DNA of 34,517 nucleotides, from assembly GCA_030696315.1 (NCBI GenBank), contig JAUYSM010000009.1:1-34517 (forward strand), in the 5' to 3' direction. A program made the position numbers and the translations under genes. Origin of the DNA: Pseudohongiella sp. GTDB lineage: Bacteria > Pseudomonadota > Gammaproteobacteria > Pseudomonadales > Pseudohongiellaceae. The notes beneath the pieces were generated by a model that saw nothing but the letters and a program-made list of their open reading frames with translations, was not told the origin of the DNA and ran no database searches. Numbering within the stretch: position 1 is the stretch's first letter; the number at the start of each line of letters is the position of its first letter. Of this stretch, positions 17,268 to 25,449 are shown in pieces.

Positions 17268-18262
17268 CGCTTGCGCCGGAGTTGTCGAAACAGCAGGCGT
17301 TGCCCCCAAAGTCCTAAGGTGGGCAGGCGCATGACATCGCGCAAGGAATTGAGCTTGCCCGCAGTCAACTCCGGTGCAAATCGCTGGTGGAAAACACGCG
17401 CTTGAGCGGCCACTGCTTCAAACAACGTCTGCGCCTCTGGCTGCTGTTTTGCCTGGAAGACTTTGCCTAAGGTTTTGAAACTCAAGCTGGGGGGATGGTA
17501 GGCGCGTGCCCCTAGTGTATTGCGGCCATGCTGACGATACTCGACCAGAGATCGCTCAATAAACACCAACTTGCCAAAACTGCTGGCAACCAGTGATAAC
17601 CACCAGTCATGCATGACCGCGTCAGCAGGCACTGGCAATGCTTTTTGTAACAAGGCTTTATTCATCAACACGGTGCAACCCGTCACGGTATTGCTGATCA
17701 GCTGCGCAGCAAAGGCTGTGCGGGTGGGATCAAGGCCCTGAAAGCGCATCAGTGACGGTGACAAACGCCGTCCCTCTTTATCAACCACATTAAGATCACT
17801 GTGAATCAATACTGGAAGCTCGCCGCCCTCGATGTTGCTCATGGCGTTTAGCGTGGTTTCCAGTTTGTCGACATGCCAGATATCGTCCTGATCCGACAGC
17901 GCGACATACACCTGCTGCTCGGTGGACTGCATAAAAACCAATGCCCACTGCATGAGTGCAGAGAAGCTGCCGCTGGCGCCCAGATTGCCGTTATTGTCTT
18001 TTATAACAAGAAATCTGTCGTGATGAAGGCTTTGGTAGTGTTCAAGCACGGCGGGTGAGGTATCACTGGAACCGTCATCTCTGCACACCAGCATAAGATG
18101 CTGATGCGTCTGATTCAGAATGGAATCCAGCTGTTCACCCAGATAATCAGCACCGTTAAAAACTGGCAGCAACACCAGAATCAACGGCCCAGGGCTGGGG
18201 ATTTGAGCGGACGGCGCATCAACCGCCGTCGAGTACACTGTGTACTGCTCAGCACCGCTCAC
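17264..18262 (-). CDS. GT2 family glycosyltransferase, rhamnosyltransferase-like
   Basis: This 332-residue GT-A glycosyltransferase begins its domain at about residue 27 with ILVLLPVFNGADYLGEQLDSIL and carries RDDGSSD (61-67) and the metal-binding DQD (124-126, in ALSDQDDIW). A histidine/tryptophan segment VMHDWWLSLVA follows, as in O-antigen rhamnosyl or galactosyl transferases. The GTG start overlaps the upstream glycosyltransferase stop by four bases (GTGA), so the two are coupled. No transmembrane segments are visible; it is likely cytoplasmic or peripheral. Donor and acceptor sugars are unknown. Confidence 0.88.
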   Translation of the reverse strand: MSGAEQYTVYSTAVDAPSAQIPSPGPLILVLLPVFNGADYLGEQLDSILNQTHQHLMLVCRDDGSSDTSPAVLEHYQSLHHDRFLVIKDNNGNLGASGSFSALMQWALVFMQSTEQQVYVALSDQDDIWHVDKLETTLNAMSNIEGGELPVLIHSDLNVVDKEGRRLSPSLMRFQGLDPTRTAFAAQLISNTVTGCTVLMNKALLQKALPVPADAVMHDWWLSLVASSFGKLVFIERSLVEYRQHGRNTLGARAYHPPSLSFKTLGKVFQAKQQPEAQTLFEAVAAQARVFHQRFAPELTAGKLNSLRDVMRLPTLGLWGQRLLFRQLRRKR

Positions 18263-19242
18263 AGCAGCGTCTCCGCATCTTCAATGCCTCGTTGAATCTG
18301 CTGGCGATATTCCGCACGTTTTGCGGTGAAGTGTGTCAGCCAGAACGATTTGAGTGCAAAGCGCACGCTGTCGCGCAGCTTCCAGTCAAAGGGAACATAA
18401 CTTTGTCGACGCAAGTGCAGACGATTGCGTGTGGAGTAGTAACTGCGCAACGGACTGTGTTGCACCATGAGCCCGCTTTGAACCAGGGGATTCGCGCTGG
18501 GTTCACCAATACGATGATACAAAATCGCGCGGTCAGTGCCATACAAGGCATAGCCGCGCGCACGCGCCCGAAAACACCATTCGAGATCAATGTTATCGAT
18601 GAAGTATTCATCTTTCATCTGGCCAATAACAGACAAGGCCTTCATGCAGATCAATGTGCCAGAGCTGATCAGAAAGTCTGTTTTATAGAGACCGGGGAAC
18701 CCGGGGACAGGGCTGTCGGAGCGATTGCGCCAGCGAAAACAACGGAACGCGGTGCGACGACCGCTGTCAGGGTCCTGCAGGCGTGGGCCAATGGCGGCAG
18801 CCGGCAAGTGATACTGACCACTTTCTTGCAGTGCCTGCAAGTCAGACCACTGAGCAAGCATGGCCGGCACAAACCCGGCACTGATGGCACTATCCTGATC
18901 AAACAACAAGGCCATGGCAAAGTCATCGGCTTGTGCAATACGCAAACCTTCATTGAGTGCTGTTGCCAGCCCCTTATTCTCAGACCAGCTCACCAGCTGG
19001 GGGGTTGTTTGCCCAGGATACCGTATTGCCAATTGCTCAAGCAGTTGACGCAGTTCTGCACAATTGGATGAGCCGTTATCGACCAGAACTATGGGACAGA
19101 GTTGTTCTGATAATGCACTCAGCAGGTTTTGCAGGGACGACAGCTCTGGCTGCCAGGTGACGATGATGGCGCAGACTGTTTTAGCGCCGATACGAGTGGC
19201 GCCGATTGCAGAAATATCAGCCGGCTGCTCAGACCGGGACAT
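18259..19242 (-). CDS. GT2 family glycosyltransferase, rhamnosyltransferase-like
   Basis: This protein of about 327 residues is a GT2 enzyme with CAIIVTWQPELSSL at the first strand, VDNGSSN (54-60), a DQD metal site (115-117, in LLFDQDSAI) and NIDLEWCFRARARGY, the ED-like catalytic region typical of rhamnosyltransferases. The ATG at 19242 is chosen, overlapping the membrane-protein gene by 14 bp; an in-frame GTG at 19269 is an alternative that adds nine residues. Neither has a good ribosome-binding site, suggesting coupled translation. It is transcribed with the next glycosyltransferase, and the pair probably adds successive sugars. Confidence 0.87.
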   Translation of the reverse strand: MSRSEQPADISAIGATRIGAKTVCAIIVTWQPELSSLQNLLSALSEQLCPIVLVDNGSSNCAELRQLLEQLAIRYPGQTTPQLVSWSENKGLATALNEGLRIAQADDFAMALLFDQDSAISAGFVPAMLAQWSDLQALQESGQYHLPAAAIGPRLQDPDSGRRTAFRCFRWRNRSDSPVPGFPGLYKTDFLISSGTLICMKALSVIGQMKDEYFIDNIDLEWCFRARARGYALYGTDRAILYHRIGEPSANPLVQSGLMVQHSPLRSYYSTRNRLHLRRQSYVPFDWKLRDSVRFALKSFWLTHFTAKRAEYRQQIQRGIEDAETLL

Positions 19243-19735
19243 CTGTAGGTACCGGCAGACTGGCCGCACCAGCCTGCTTCAGTTGCAGGAGGTAATACAC
19301 AATCGAAGCAACACCTACGACCAGTCCGGCCACAACACCCACATCCACAATGCCACGCCAAGGTTGCGGGAGCATGCGAGCCAGCAGTACAAAACACACA
19401 ATCATGCAGCTGAGTGCAATCGACATGATGCGCCGTCGCGGTGTGGCATGTACATATCCCATACAAAACAGCGGTGCCAACAACACGTGAACCAGCTTGG
19501 GATTGGCAGCAAGATAACTGGCGCGCGCCACAACACGCGGCGCAAATGCCAGATGAAATCCTTTATATCCCTCAGCCCACACCATGTAGGCGAACCAGCC
19601 CAGCATCAACAGCCACTGCATAAGTGAAAGATCATAAGTATTCAGTTCCAGAGCCACACCGCCCAGCCTGACAATGGCAAAAGACAGCAGCAGCAAAATA
19701 CCACCCACACCCCAGATAAATCCGATAGATCTCAC
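19229..19735 (-). CDS. Small multi-pass membrane protein of unknown function
   Basis: This 168-residue protein has about four or five hydrophobic segments (roughly residues 5-25, 37-53, 84-95, 103-120 and 130-149), with a basic loop HATPRRR before the third-to-last helix. I do not recognise the family. The GTG start has no strong ribosome-binding site. It lies between the 710-residue pseudo-receiver gene (52 bp gap) and two glycosyltransferases it overlaps, so a part in polymer assembly or anchoring is plausible but unproven. Confidence 0.7.
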   Translation of the reverse strand: MRSIGFIWGVGGILLLLSFAIVRLGGVALELNTYDLSLMQWLLMLGWFAYMVWAEGYKGFHLAFAPRVVARASYLAANPKLVHVLLAPLFCMGYVHATPRRRIMSIALSCMIVCFVLLARMLPQPWRGIVDVGVVAGLVVGVASIVYYLLQLKQAGAASLPVPTDVPV

Positions 19736-19775
19736 AACACTGTAACCCGCTGACTACTTGGTTCAAGAAGCCAGC

Positions 19776-19781
19776 ATTATA
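19776..19781 (-). promoter_or_regulatory. Perfect -10 box upstream of membrane protein and glycosyltransferases
   Basis: Read on minus the sequence is GGCTATAATGC, with TATAAT at 19781-19776, nearly the same context as the lptM-lysA promoter. No clear -35 lies 16-18 bp upstream. It falls in the 52-bp gap and could allow the membrane-protein/glycosyltransferase genes to be expressed apart from the pseudo-receiver genes. Confidence 0.4.
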
Positions 19782-19787
19782 GCCAGT

Positions 19788-21920
19788 TTAGTCAGACGGC
19801 TGATAGGGAAGATATGGGCCAATCAAGGTGTGTTGCTCGCGCAAAAGTTCAAGCATGAGACTGCGGTATTCCTCCAGATTCCGCCGGTGACGCAATAACA
19901 GACGCAGGCGGCGATTAATCGAAACACACTGCGCCAGGCTTGCGTTTTGGGTAACAGAAAGCGCTGAAGCCCGCTCCGCGCGCTCAGGTTCTTGCCCTTG
20001 GCGCCAGGATTGCTGCTCAGGAAACATCTCAAACAATGCATTGATGGTTTTCCTGACAGACAACTCCAAGCCGCGCTCAGTCAAGGGCTGCCACGCGGCC
20101 GCCTGATCCAGCACGCGGCATAACACCCGATGAGCCCGATTGAAGGTCAACTTCAAGTCCCTGCGGCGCAGTAAATCAGGTTGTTTGCTGAGCAGTTGGT
20201 AAACGTCCTGCATCAGCCGCGACAGACTCTCGACACGCTCCACTCCCAACTGCTGCGCGATCTCTGACAACAAGTGCAACTCATGGCGAATTTCACTCAT
20301 CAAACTACCAGATTGCCAGACGTCATCCACCAATCCAGACACAATGGTGTCCGGCGTTGGCAAACGATGCAATCCGGCAGCCAAGGTTTGATGTTCATAT
20401 CGATCACCGCCTTGAAAACGTCTTGCAGTGCAAATCTCCGCTGCCGCCAAACTTAGAAATATGCGATCTGGTGGCAGCTTGCCTTGCTCGGCGCACTGCT
20501 GCAGATCATGGACATGCACACGCAGGTTTTTAAGGTCAAATTCAGACCATGCGTCGGATCGCAAAACCCCCAGACTGCAGTATTCGTAGAGACACCGTGC
20601 AATCATCTGCCATTGACGCCAGGCTGATCGGGCAAAGGCACACTGCTCAACCTGCATATCCAGGCGTGCACGTAGTTTGTAAACACTGACCATCACATGT
20701 GACAAGCGCTGATGGAACGGCTCCTGACTGTCCAGTTTGTAGCCAATAGCCGCGAGGCTCTCAACAAGCCAAGGGCTTGAGGGCTGCGCACCATCGTGCT
20801 TGTCTGGCACATCGGTTCCTGTGCAAAAGTAGCGCTCAGCCAGGCTTGCATTCAGTAACAATCGACATGGTTGAGGTGCGCCCAGGGCACTCAACATCAA
20901 ACACGCCTCTGCCAGAGTGGGTCGAACTGGCAGCCTGCGCAAAACGTGCATCATGCCCGCCAAACCTGCTGGCAGCTCACCTGCGTTTGAGTGTGGCTGC
21001 CAGGCGAGCAACCATTGTGTTTGTGTAATGAAGTCGCGAATGTTTAAACCGGGACCGGCTGCACCCACTGCCGCTCCCGTTTTGGGCAAAAACGACATAG
21101 CATTGAGCAGATCCCTGCATGGCAAAAACTGTGGCGAAGCCGTCAGCAAACTTGATTCATTAACACCCTGGACGGACGGCAAGTCATTCAAAATGTCTTC
21201 AGCGACCTCGCTGGCCAATTTTTGCAACACCCATGCGGGCTCGGGCATCAGCAAAAACAACACGCGTTGGTGCGCAAAAACGCTTGCCTCTGCGGAGGCA
21301 TGTTCCAGGTTGACCAGCCCTTTTATTGCATCGCGCAGCGCGGCTTGCCGGACAAAACACAACAGGTTTTTAAGCCAGTTCAGCGAATTCAATTGCCGCG
21401 TGGACACCACCCAGCGTTCACTGCCATGATCAGGGTTCCATTGCCGCAGATCTTCATACAGGCACGTCAACAAGGCCGCAGAGGGGCTGGCACACAGCTC
21501 ATCAATCCCGACCGGAGCAGCCAACACCGCTTTGTCCTCAACGGGCGGACTCACCTCACGACCAAGCAACACCTTGATGTCGTGCGCCAAAACAGCAAGG
21601 CCCCGATGACGGCTCAGCACACGCGGAATTCCTCTTGCAGACGCCCAGTGCAAGTCTGACATTTGCCTGCGATCACTCAACAGAACTACCGGTGTTTTTG
21701 ATTGCCTGGCAATTGCAGCCGCTATTGAAAACCCGTTTGACTGATGCCGCATCAGTTCTACCAGAATCAGATCGGCATGCCCTGTGCGCCGCCACACGCG
21801 ATAAGCGCTGACACCCGCCAGACACACAATGTTGTCGTGACCACCTAACGCAAGCCTTAAAGATTCTGCAAACTGCGTCGCGCCCGTAATGTCGTCATCA
21901 ACAATCAGAAGGCAAGACAT
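19788..21920 (-). CDS. Large protein with phosphomimetic-like pseudo-receiver and unknown helical C-terminus
   Basis: This 710-residue cytoplasmic protein has residues 1-120 that look like a response-regulator receiver (LLIVDDD at 4-10, HADLILVELMRH at 48-59, TPVVLLSD at 76-83). The phosphoacceptor position is Glu55, not Asp, judged by spacing to the conserved Gly eight residues later, and the conserved Lys is Arg104. Residues about 160-700 match nothing I can name with confidence. They are mostly helical; one stretch (about 200-260) is faintly like a degenerate nucleotide-cyclase fold, and one near 520-600 could be a four-helix Hpt-like bundle without the His, both speculative. The ATG at 21920 is preferred to a TTG at 21926; the gene overlaps the upstream pseudo-receiver gene by 23 bp. 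The pairing implies joint function, perhaps phosphorylation-independent signalling. Confidence 0.75.
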   Translation of the reverse strand: MSCLLIVDDDITGATQFAESLRLALGGHDNIVCLAGVSAYRVWRRTGHADLILVELMRHQSNGFSIAAAIARQSKTPVVLLSDRRQMSDLHWASARGIPRVLSRHRGLAVLAHDIKVLLGREVSPPVEDKAVLAAPVGIDELCASPSAALLTCLYEDLRQWNPDHGSERWVVSTRQLNSLNWLKNLLCFVRQAALRDAIKGLVNLEHASAEASVFAHQRVLFLLMPEPAWVLQKLASEVAEDILNDLPSVQGVNESSLLTASPQFLPCRDLLNAMSFLPKTGAAVGAAGPGLNIRDFITQTQWLLAWQPHSNAGELPAGLAGMMHVLRRLPVRPTLAEACLMLSALGAPQPCRLLLNASLAERYFCTGTDVPDKHDGAQPSSPWLVESLAAIGYKLDSQEPFHQRLSHVMVSVYKLRARLDMQVEQCAFARSAWRQWQMIARCLYEYCSLGVLRSDAWSEFDLKNLRVHVHDLQQCAEQGKLPPDRIFLSLAAAEICTARRFQGGDRYEHQTLAAGLHRLPTPDTIVSGLVDDVWQSGSLMSEIRHELHLLSEIAQQLGVERVESLSRLMQDVYQLLSKQPDLLRRRDLKLTFNRAHRVLCRVLDQAAAWQPLTERGLELSVRKTINALFEMFPEQQSWRQGQEPERAERASALSVTQNASLAQCVSINRRLRLLLRHRRNLEEYRSLMLELLREQHTLIGPYLPYQPSD

Positions 21921-22404
21921 GATCAACTGACTCTGTGGAACTCGCTCTGCCCGGGTTCAATTGCCCATCAAACACCGCGCTGAAGGCGGCCTGCAGCTCG
22001 CTGCGACGAAATGGCTTTTCCAGGCAGGCGTTTGCACCTGCCAATTCTGCTCTGACTCTGTCAACCAGTGCATTGGCTCCCGTCAGGATCAACACCGGCA
22101 GCGCCGCAAAATCAGGGCTTTGCCGCAATAACGAACACACTTGAATACCGCTGAGGCGAGGCAAGTCACTGGCGATCAGCAACACATCCGGGCGTAGCTC
22201 CGGCAAGCGGCACAACACTTCAAAGCCATCCGCAGCGGTCATCACCTCGCAATTGGCATCGGATAACATCGCGGTCAACTGTTGACGCAACAGTTCTCCG
22301 GTATCCGCCAACAGCACCCGAACCGGCTGCTGAGTCCTGCAAACGGGGATTGGATTGCCTGGCTCAAAAGCACCGTCTTTTACTGCATGGGTATTGCACT
22401 GCAT
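21898..22404 (-). CDS. Pseudo-receiver response-regulator-like protein at the pilG position
   Basis: This 168-residue single receiver domain (about residues 27-147) has flanking tails. The fold signature is clear: VRVLLADTGE, RPDVLLIASDLPRLSG, LPVLILTGAN, CLEKPF. Two key positions are changed: the acidic pair is Asp34-Thr35, and the phosphoacceptor position is Ala78 (the Gly of the LSG motif is eight residues later, as in normal receivers). Thr108 and Lys130 are kept. The ATG at 22404 has a strong GGGAGGA seven bases upstream, so it is preferred to the in-frame start at 22512. It is divergent from gshB, as pilG is in Pseudomonas, but the expected pilH-pilI-pilJ genes do not follow. It is probably not phosphorylated in the usual way. 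Confidence 0.82.
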   Translation of the reverse strand: MQCNTHAVKDGAFEPGNPIPVCRTQQPVRVLLADTGELLRQQLTAMLSDANCEVMTAADGFEVLCRLPELRPDVLLIASDLPRLSGIQVCSLLRQSPDFAALPVLILTGANALVDRVRAELAGANACLEKPFRRSELQAAFSAVFDGQLNPGRASSTESVDHVLPSDC

Positions 22405-22494
22405 GGCTTTTCCTCCCTGATCAGCCTGTTGGACAGTCACCTGTGAAGGTTGTAGCACAGCAGCATGGTCGGTGCCCGAAACCCTTGCACAGCA

Positions 22495-22503
22495 TGTTAT
22501 GAT
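22495..22503 (+). promoter_or_regulatory. Extended -10 promoter for gshB
   Basis: TGTTATGAT gives an extended -10 element (TG, one base, TATGAT) about 54 bp before the gshB start. No good -35 is seen, as is usual for extended -10 promoters. It lies in the 152-bp gap between the divergent pseudo-receiver gene and gshB. Confidence 0.4.
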
Positions 22504-22556
22504 GCCCGCCATTCAGGACTTGATGAACTTCTTACTGCTTTCAGAGAGATACAGCC

Positions 22557-23519
22557 ATGCAGATCAGACTCGGCATCGTGATGGACCCTATCGATCGTAT
22601 CAACTACAAAAAAGACACCAGTCTCGCCATGCTGGTGGCTGCACAGGAACGTGGCTGGGAACTGTACTACATGGAGCAGAGTGATCTTTACCTTGCCGGT
22701 GAAACTGCCATGGGGCATATGCGAAAGCTGTCTGTTGCCTATGATCCGCATCAGTGGTTTACCCTGGATGAGGTCGAACAACGCCCGTTGGCAGATCTGC
22801 ACGTGATCCTGATGCGCAAAGATCCGCCTTTTGATAACAATTACATTTACTCAACGTATTTGCTGGAACGTGCAGAGCAGGCGGGTTCTCTGGTTGTCAA
22901 CAAACCGCAGTCACTGCGCGACTGCAATGAAAAAATATTCGCGACACAATTCCCTCAGTGTTGCCCACCCTTCCTGGTCAGCAGCAGGGCAGATAAGTTA
23001 CGCGCGTTCCATAAAGAGCATGGCGATGTGATCTTCAAACCCCTGGATGGCATGGGTGGCAGCTCGATTTTCCGTCTCAGACCCGATGATGCCAACGTCA
23101 GTGTGATCATTGAAACACTCACTGAGCATGGCCGCAGCCCGATCATGGCACAGCGCTATATTCCGGAAATTGTCAAAGGTGACAAACGCATTCTGCTGGT
23201 CGATGGAGAGCCCGTGCCTTATGCCTTGGCGCGCGTGCCGGCTATTGGTGAGACGCGTGGCAATCTGGCGGCTGGCGGCAGCGGCATAGCCCAACCCTTG
23301 TCTGAACGTGATCGCTGGATTGCCGCTCAAGTCAAAGACACCATCAAATCCAAAGGCCTGCTGTTTGTTGGCCTTGATGTCATCGGTGACTACCTGACTG
23401 AAATCAATGTCACCAGCCCAACCTGTGTACGCGAAATCAACGCTGCCTATAATCTCGATATCGCAGGTGATCTGATGGCCATTATTGCGGAAAAACTGAG
23501 CAATGCCGGCAAGCAGTAA
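22557..23519 (+). CDS. gshB: Glutathione synthetase
   Basis: This 320-residue ATP-grasp ligase joins gamma-glutamylcysteine and glycine to form glutathione, in the cytoplasm. The N-terminus (MQIRLGIVMDPIDRINYKKD) is the standard GshB start. The ATP-binding loop FKPLDGMGGSSIFR lies near residues 160-172, and EINVTSPTCVREIN (about 281-294) carries the Mg-binding and glycine-site residues. Length is typical. The 3' end overlaps the tonB start by 17 bp. The gshB-tonB-yqgE-ruvX order matches Pseudomonas and relatives. Confidence 0.98.
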   Translation: MQIRLGIVMDPIDRINYKKDTSLAMLVAAQERGWELYYMEQSDLYLAGETAMGHMRKLSVAYDPHQWFTLDEVEQRPLADLHVILMRKDPPFDNNYIYSTYLLERAEQAGSLVVNKPQSLRDCNEKIFATQFPQCCPPFLVSSRADKLRAFHKEHGDVIFKPLDGMGGSSIFRLRPDDANVSVIIETLTEHGRSPIMAQRYIPEIVKGDKRILLVDGEPVPYALARVPAIGETRGNLAAGGSGIAQPLSERDRWIAAQVKDTIKSKGLLFVGLDVIGDYLTEINVTSPTCVREINAAYNLDIAGDLMAIIAEKLSNAGKQ

Positions 23520-24414
23520 TACTGGCAAACACAACCAGGCAACTACACTGGCCAGCCAGAATAATCTCGGCAACGAGCGCTTTGGTTTTACTGTGTTTAT
23601 GTCTGCATGCCTGCATGTCATTATCATTGCAGGCGTGGGTTTCAGCTTTATGACTGAAAGCGCCAGCATGCCAGCTATTGAAATAACACTCGCCCAGTAT
23701 CGCAGCGACACTGCACCGGAGCAGGCTGATTTTATAGCGCAAGAAAATCAGATTGGCAGCGGATCGGTTGATGAACGCATTGCACCAGCAACACCGTTTG
23801 AATCGGTACTCTATGATGAGCAGATACAGGAAGTGCAACCCATCCCAACGCCGGCTGCATCGGCGCAACAGATCCAGGATATCCGCATACTGAGCTCCAC
23901 AGAGGCCGATGAACTACTACGTCAGCAAATGGAATCACAATTGCCTGACGACAGCTCAGTATTGTCTGAACACTCTAGTCCTCAGGATATTGCGCTGGCA
24001 ATTGCCAGCCTGCAGGCTCAGCTGGATATTCAGCAACAGACCTATGCCAATCGCCCACGCCGATACACCATTTCATCGGCGTCGACACAGAAGCGCCACG
24101 ACGCCCTGTATCTGGACAACTGGCGAAAACGTATTGAGCTGGTTGGCAATCAGCATTATCCAGATGAAGCTCGCCAGAATGAAATTTTTGGTAGCCTGCG
24201 TATGATGGTGACCATCAGACCCGATGGCAGCGTTGCCGAAATCCGGGTGCTGCAAGGTTCAGGACATCAGGTGCTGGATCTGGCCGCAGTGGACATTGTC
24301 CGGCTGGCGGCACCGTTTGACGCCTTTCCCGACGAACTGCGTGGCAGTGTCGATTTGCTGGAGATCATCCGCACCTGGCGCTTCCGGCCAGGCAATGCCT
24401 TCAGCAGCCAGTAA
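23503..24414 (+). CDS. TonB family protein (TonB3-like by position)
   Basis: This 303-residue inner-membrane-anchored energy transducer has an N-terminal cytoplasmic tail of about 27 residues, one transmembrane helix (about 28-50, TVFMSACLHVIIIAGVGFSF), a long Gln/Glu/Ala-rich periplasmic linker and a C-terminal TonB domain (about 205-300, YPDEARQNEIFGSLRMMV to IIRTWRF). The linker lacks the long Pro-Glu/Pro-Lys run of classical TonB. No exbB or exbD is nearby. It takes the place of tonB3 in the Pseudomonas locus, a gene linked there to type IV pilus function, so an envelope-assembly role rather than iron uptake is possible. Confidence 0.9.
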   Translation: MPASSNTGKHNQATTLASQNNLGNERFGFTVFMSACLHVIIIAGVGFSFMTESASMPAIEITLAQYRSDTAPEQADFIAQENQIGSGSVDERIAPATPFESVLYDEQIQEVQPIPTPAASAQQIQDIRILSSTEADELLRQQMESQLPDDSSVLSEHSSPQDIALAIASLQAQLDIQQQTYANRPRRYTISSASTQKRHDALYLDNWRKRIELVGNQHYPDEARQNEIFGSLRMMVTIRPDGSVAEIRVLQGSGHQVLDLAAVDIVRLAAPFDAFPDELRGSVDLLEIIRTWRFRPGNAFSSQ

Positions 24415-24425
24415 ACTACCAGCCC

Positions 24426-25388
24426 TTAATGTTGAGGTGGCGGATAGCGTTTGCTATGCCAGAGGCTCACAATCACCGATACCAACAAAATAGTCCCCAC
24501 GGTGGTCAATGACACCACCACCGGTATTTTGTACCAGTCTACAATCAGCATTTTGATTCCGATGAACACCAGAATGACGGCCAGCCCATATTTGAGCATC
24601 GCAAAGCGATCACCAATATCGGCCAACAGGAAGTACATGGCGCGCAGACCCAGAATGGCAAACAGATTTGAAGTCAGCACAATAAACGGGTCATTGGTAA
24701 TTGCAAACACCGCAGGGATGCTGTCAACGGCAAAAATGACATCTGAAATTTCTACCAGGACCAATGCCAGAAACAGGGGAGTGATCATCAGCACCCCGTT
24801 ATGTCGGACAAAAAAACGTTCACCATCCAATTGCTCTGTAACCGGGTAGTGATTGCGTATCCATTTGATAATCGGGTTCTTGGACAGGTCCCCATCATGC
24901 TCGGCAAAAAACGCCATTTTTAATCCGGTCAGGATCAGGAAAACACCAAACACATAGAGAATCCAATGGAATTCGGTGATCAACCACGCGCCGGCCATAA
25001 TCATGACGGTTCGCAGAACAATAGCGCCAATAATGCCGTACAACAGCACCCGACGTTGAAGCTCCAGTGGAATCGCAAAATAACTGAAGATCATCATCCA
25101 GACAAAAACGTTATCAACAGCGAGCGATTTTTCGACCAGGTACCCGGTCAGAAACTCCAGCGCTTTGTCATTGGCGATCACGGGGCCGGCATTGATGTTG
25201 AGATACCACCACAGCCCGAGATTAAAAAGCAGCGCGACTGTCACCCAACCGAGGGACCATGCCGCGGCTTCTTTCAACGAAACCCGATGTTGATGTCCGC
25301 CTTTGAGTACAAACAGATCCAGCGCCAGCATGCCGACAACAATAGCTGCAAACACCAGCCATAATCCGGTATTTCCTACAGTTTCCAC
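24426..25388 (-). CDS. TerC/Alx family manganese-related membrane protein
   Basis: This 320-residue integral membrane protein of the TerC superfamily has about eight or nine helices and the acidic membrane motifs DNVFVW (92-97) and [14 protein letters not shown] (213-226, with Glu213, Asp216 and Asp222), which are thought to bind metal. Alx/TerC proteins export Mn(II) or help load manganese enzymes. The GTG at 25388, with AGGTGG upstream, is chosen over a TTG at 25415 because the latter lies in the terminator hairpin. A yybP-ykoY riboswitch and an intrinsic terminator precede it, so expression should rise with Mn(II). The gene is inserted between tonB and yqgE in reverse orientation; those genes adjoin directly in Pseudomonas. 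Confidence 0.93.
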   Translation of the reverse strand: METVGNTGLWLVFAAIVVGMLALDLFVLKGGHQHRVSLKEAAAWSLGWVTVALLFNLGLWWYLNINAGPVIANDKALEFLTGYLVEKSLAVDNVFVWMMIFSYFAIPLELQRRVLLYGIIGAIVLRTVMIMAGAWLITEFHWILYVFGVFLILTGLKMAFFAEHDGDLSKNPIIKWIRNHYPVTEQLDGERFFVRHNGVLMITPLFLALVLVEISDVIFAVDSIPAVFAITNDPFIVLTSNLFAILGLRAMYFLLADIGDRFAMLKYGLAVILVFIGIKMLIVDWYKIPVVVSLTTVGTILLVSVIVSLWHSKRYPPPQH

Positions 25389-25403
25389 GATGCCACCTGC
25401 AAT

Positions 25404-25436
25404 AAAAAAAGCCAAGGTCGGAGGGACATTGGCCTT
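25404..25436 (-). terminator. Riboswitch-controlled intrinsic terminator upstream of terC-family gene
   Basis: In the RNA, AAGGCCAA pairs with UUGGCUUU (eight pairs, one G-U); after one mismatch, GUC pairs with GAC around a five-base loop, and a run of seven U follows. The U-run ends 15 bases before the GTG start, immediately before the ribosome-binding site. This is the expected expression platform of the riboswitch just upstream. Confidence 0.8.
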
Positions 25437-25449
25437 TTGTTATTGCACG

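Noticed and set aside
18292-19071. 259-residue plus-strand frame opposite the GT2 gene
   Set aside because: The minus strand encodes a convincing glycosyltransferase with all motifs; the plus frame shows no family signature.
21920-22512. Longer start of the pilG-position gene at 22512
   Set aside because: The upstream 36 codons carry no receiver sequence, lie in the gshB control region and have no good ribosome-binding site; the ATG at 22404 has GGGAGGA at ideal spacing.
25389-25415. TTG start of the TerC-family gene at 25415
   Set aside because: The first codons would lie inside the terminator stem and U-run; the GTG at 25388 follows a ribosome-binding site and the expected family N-terminus.
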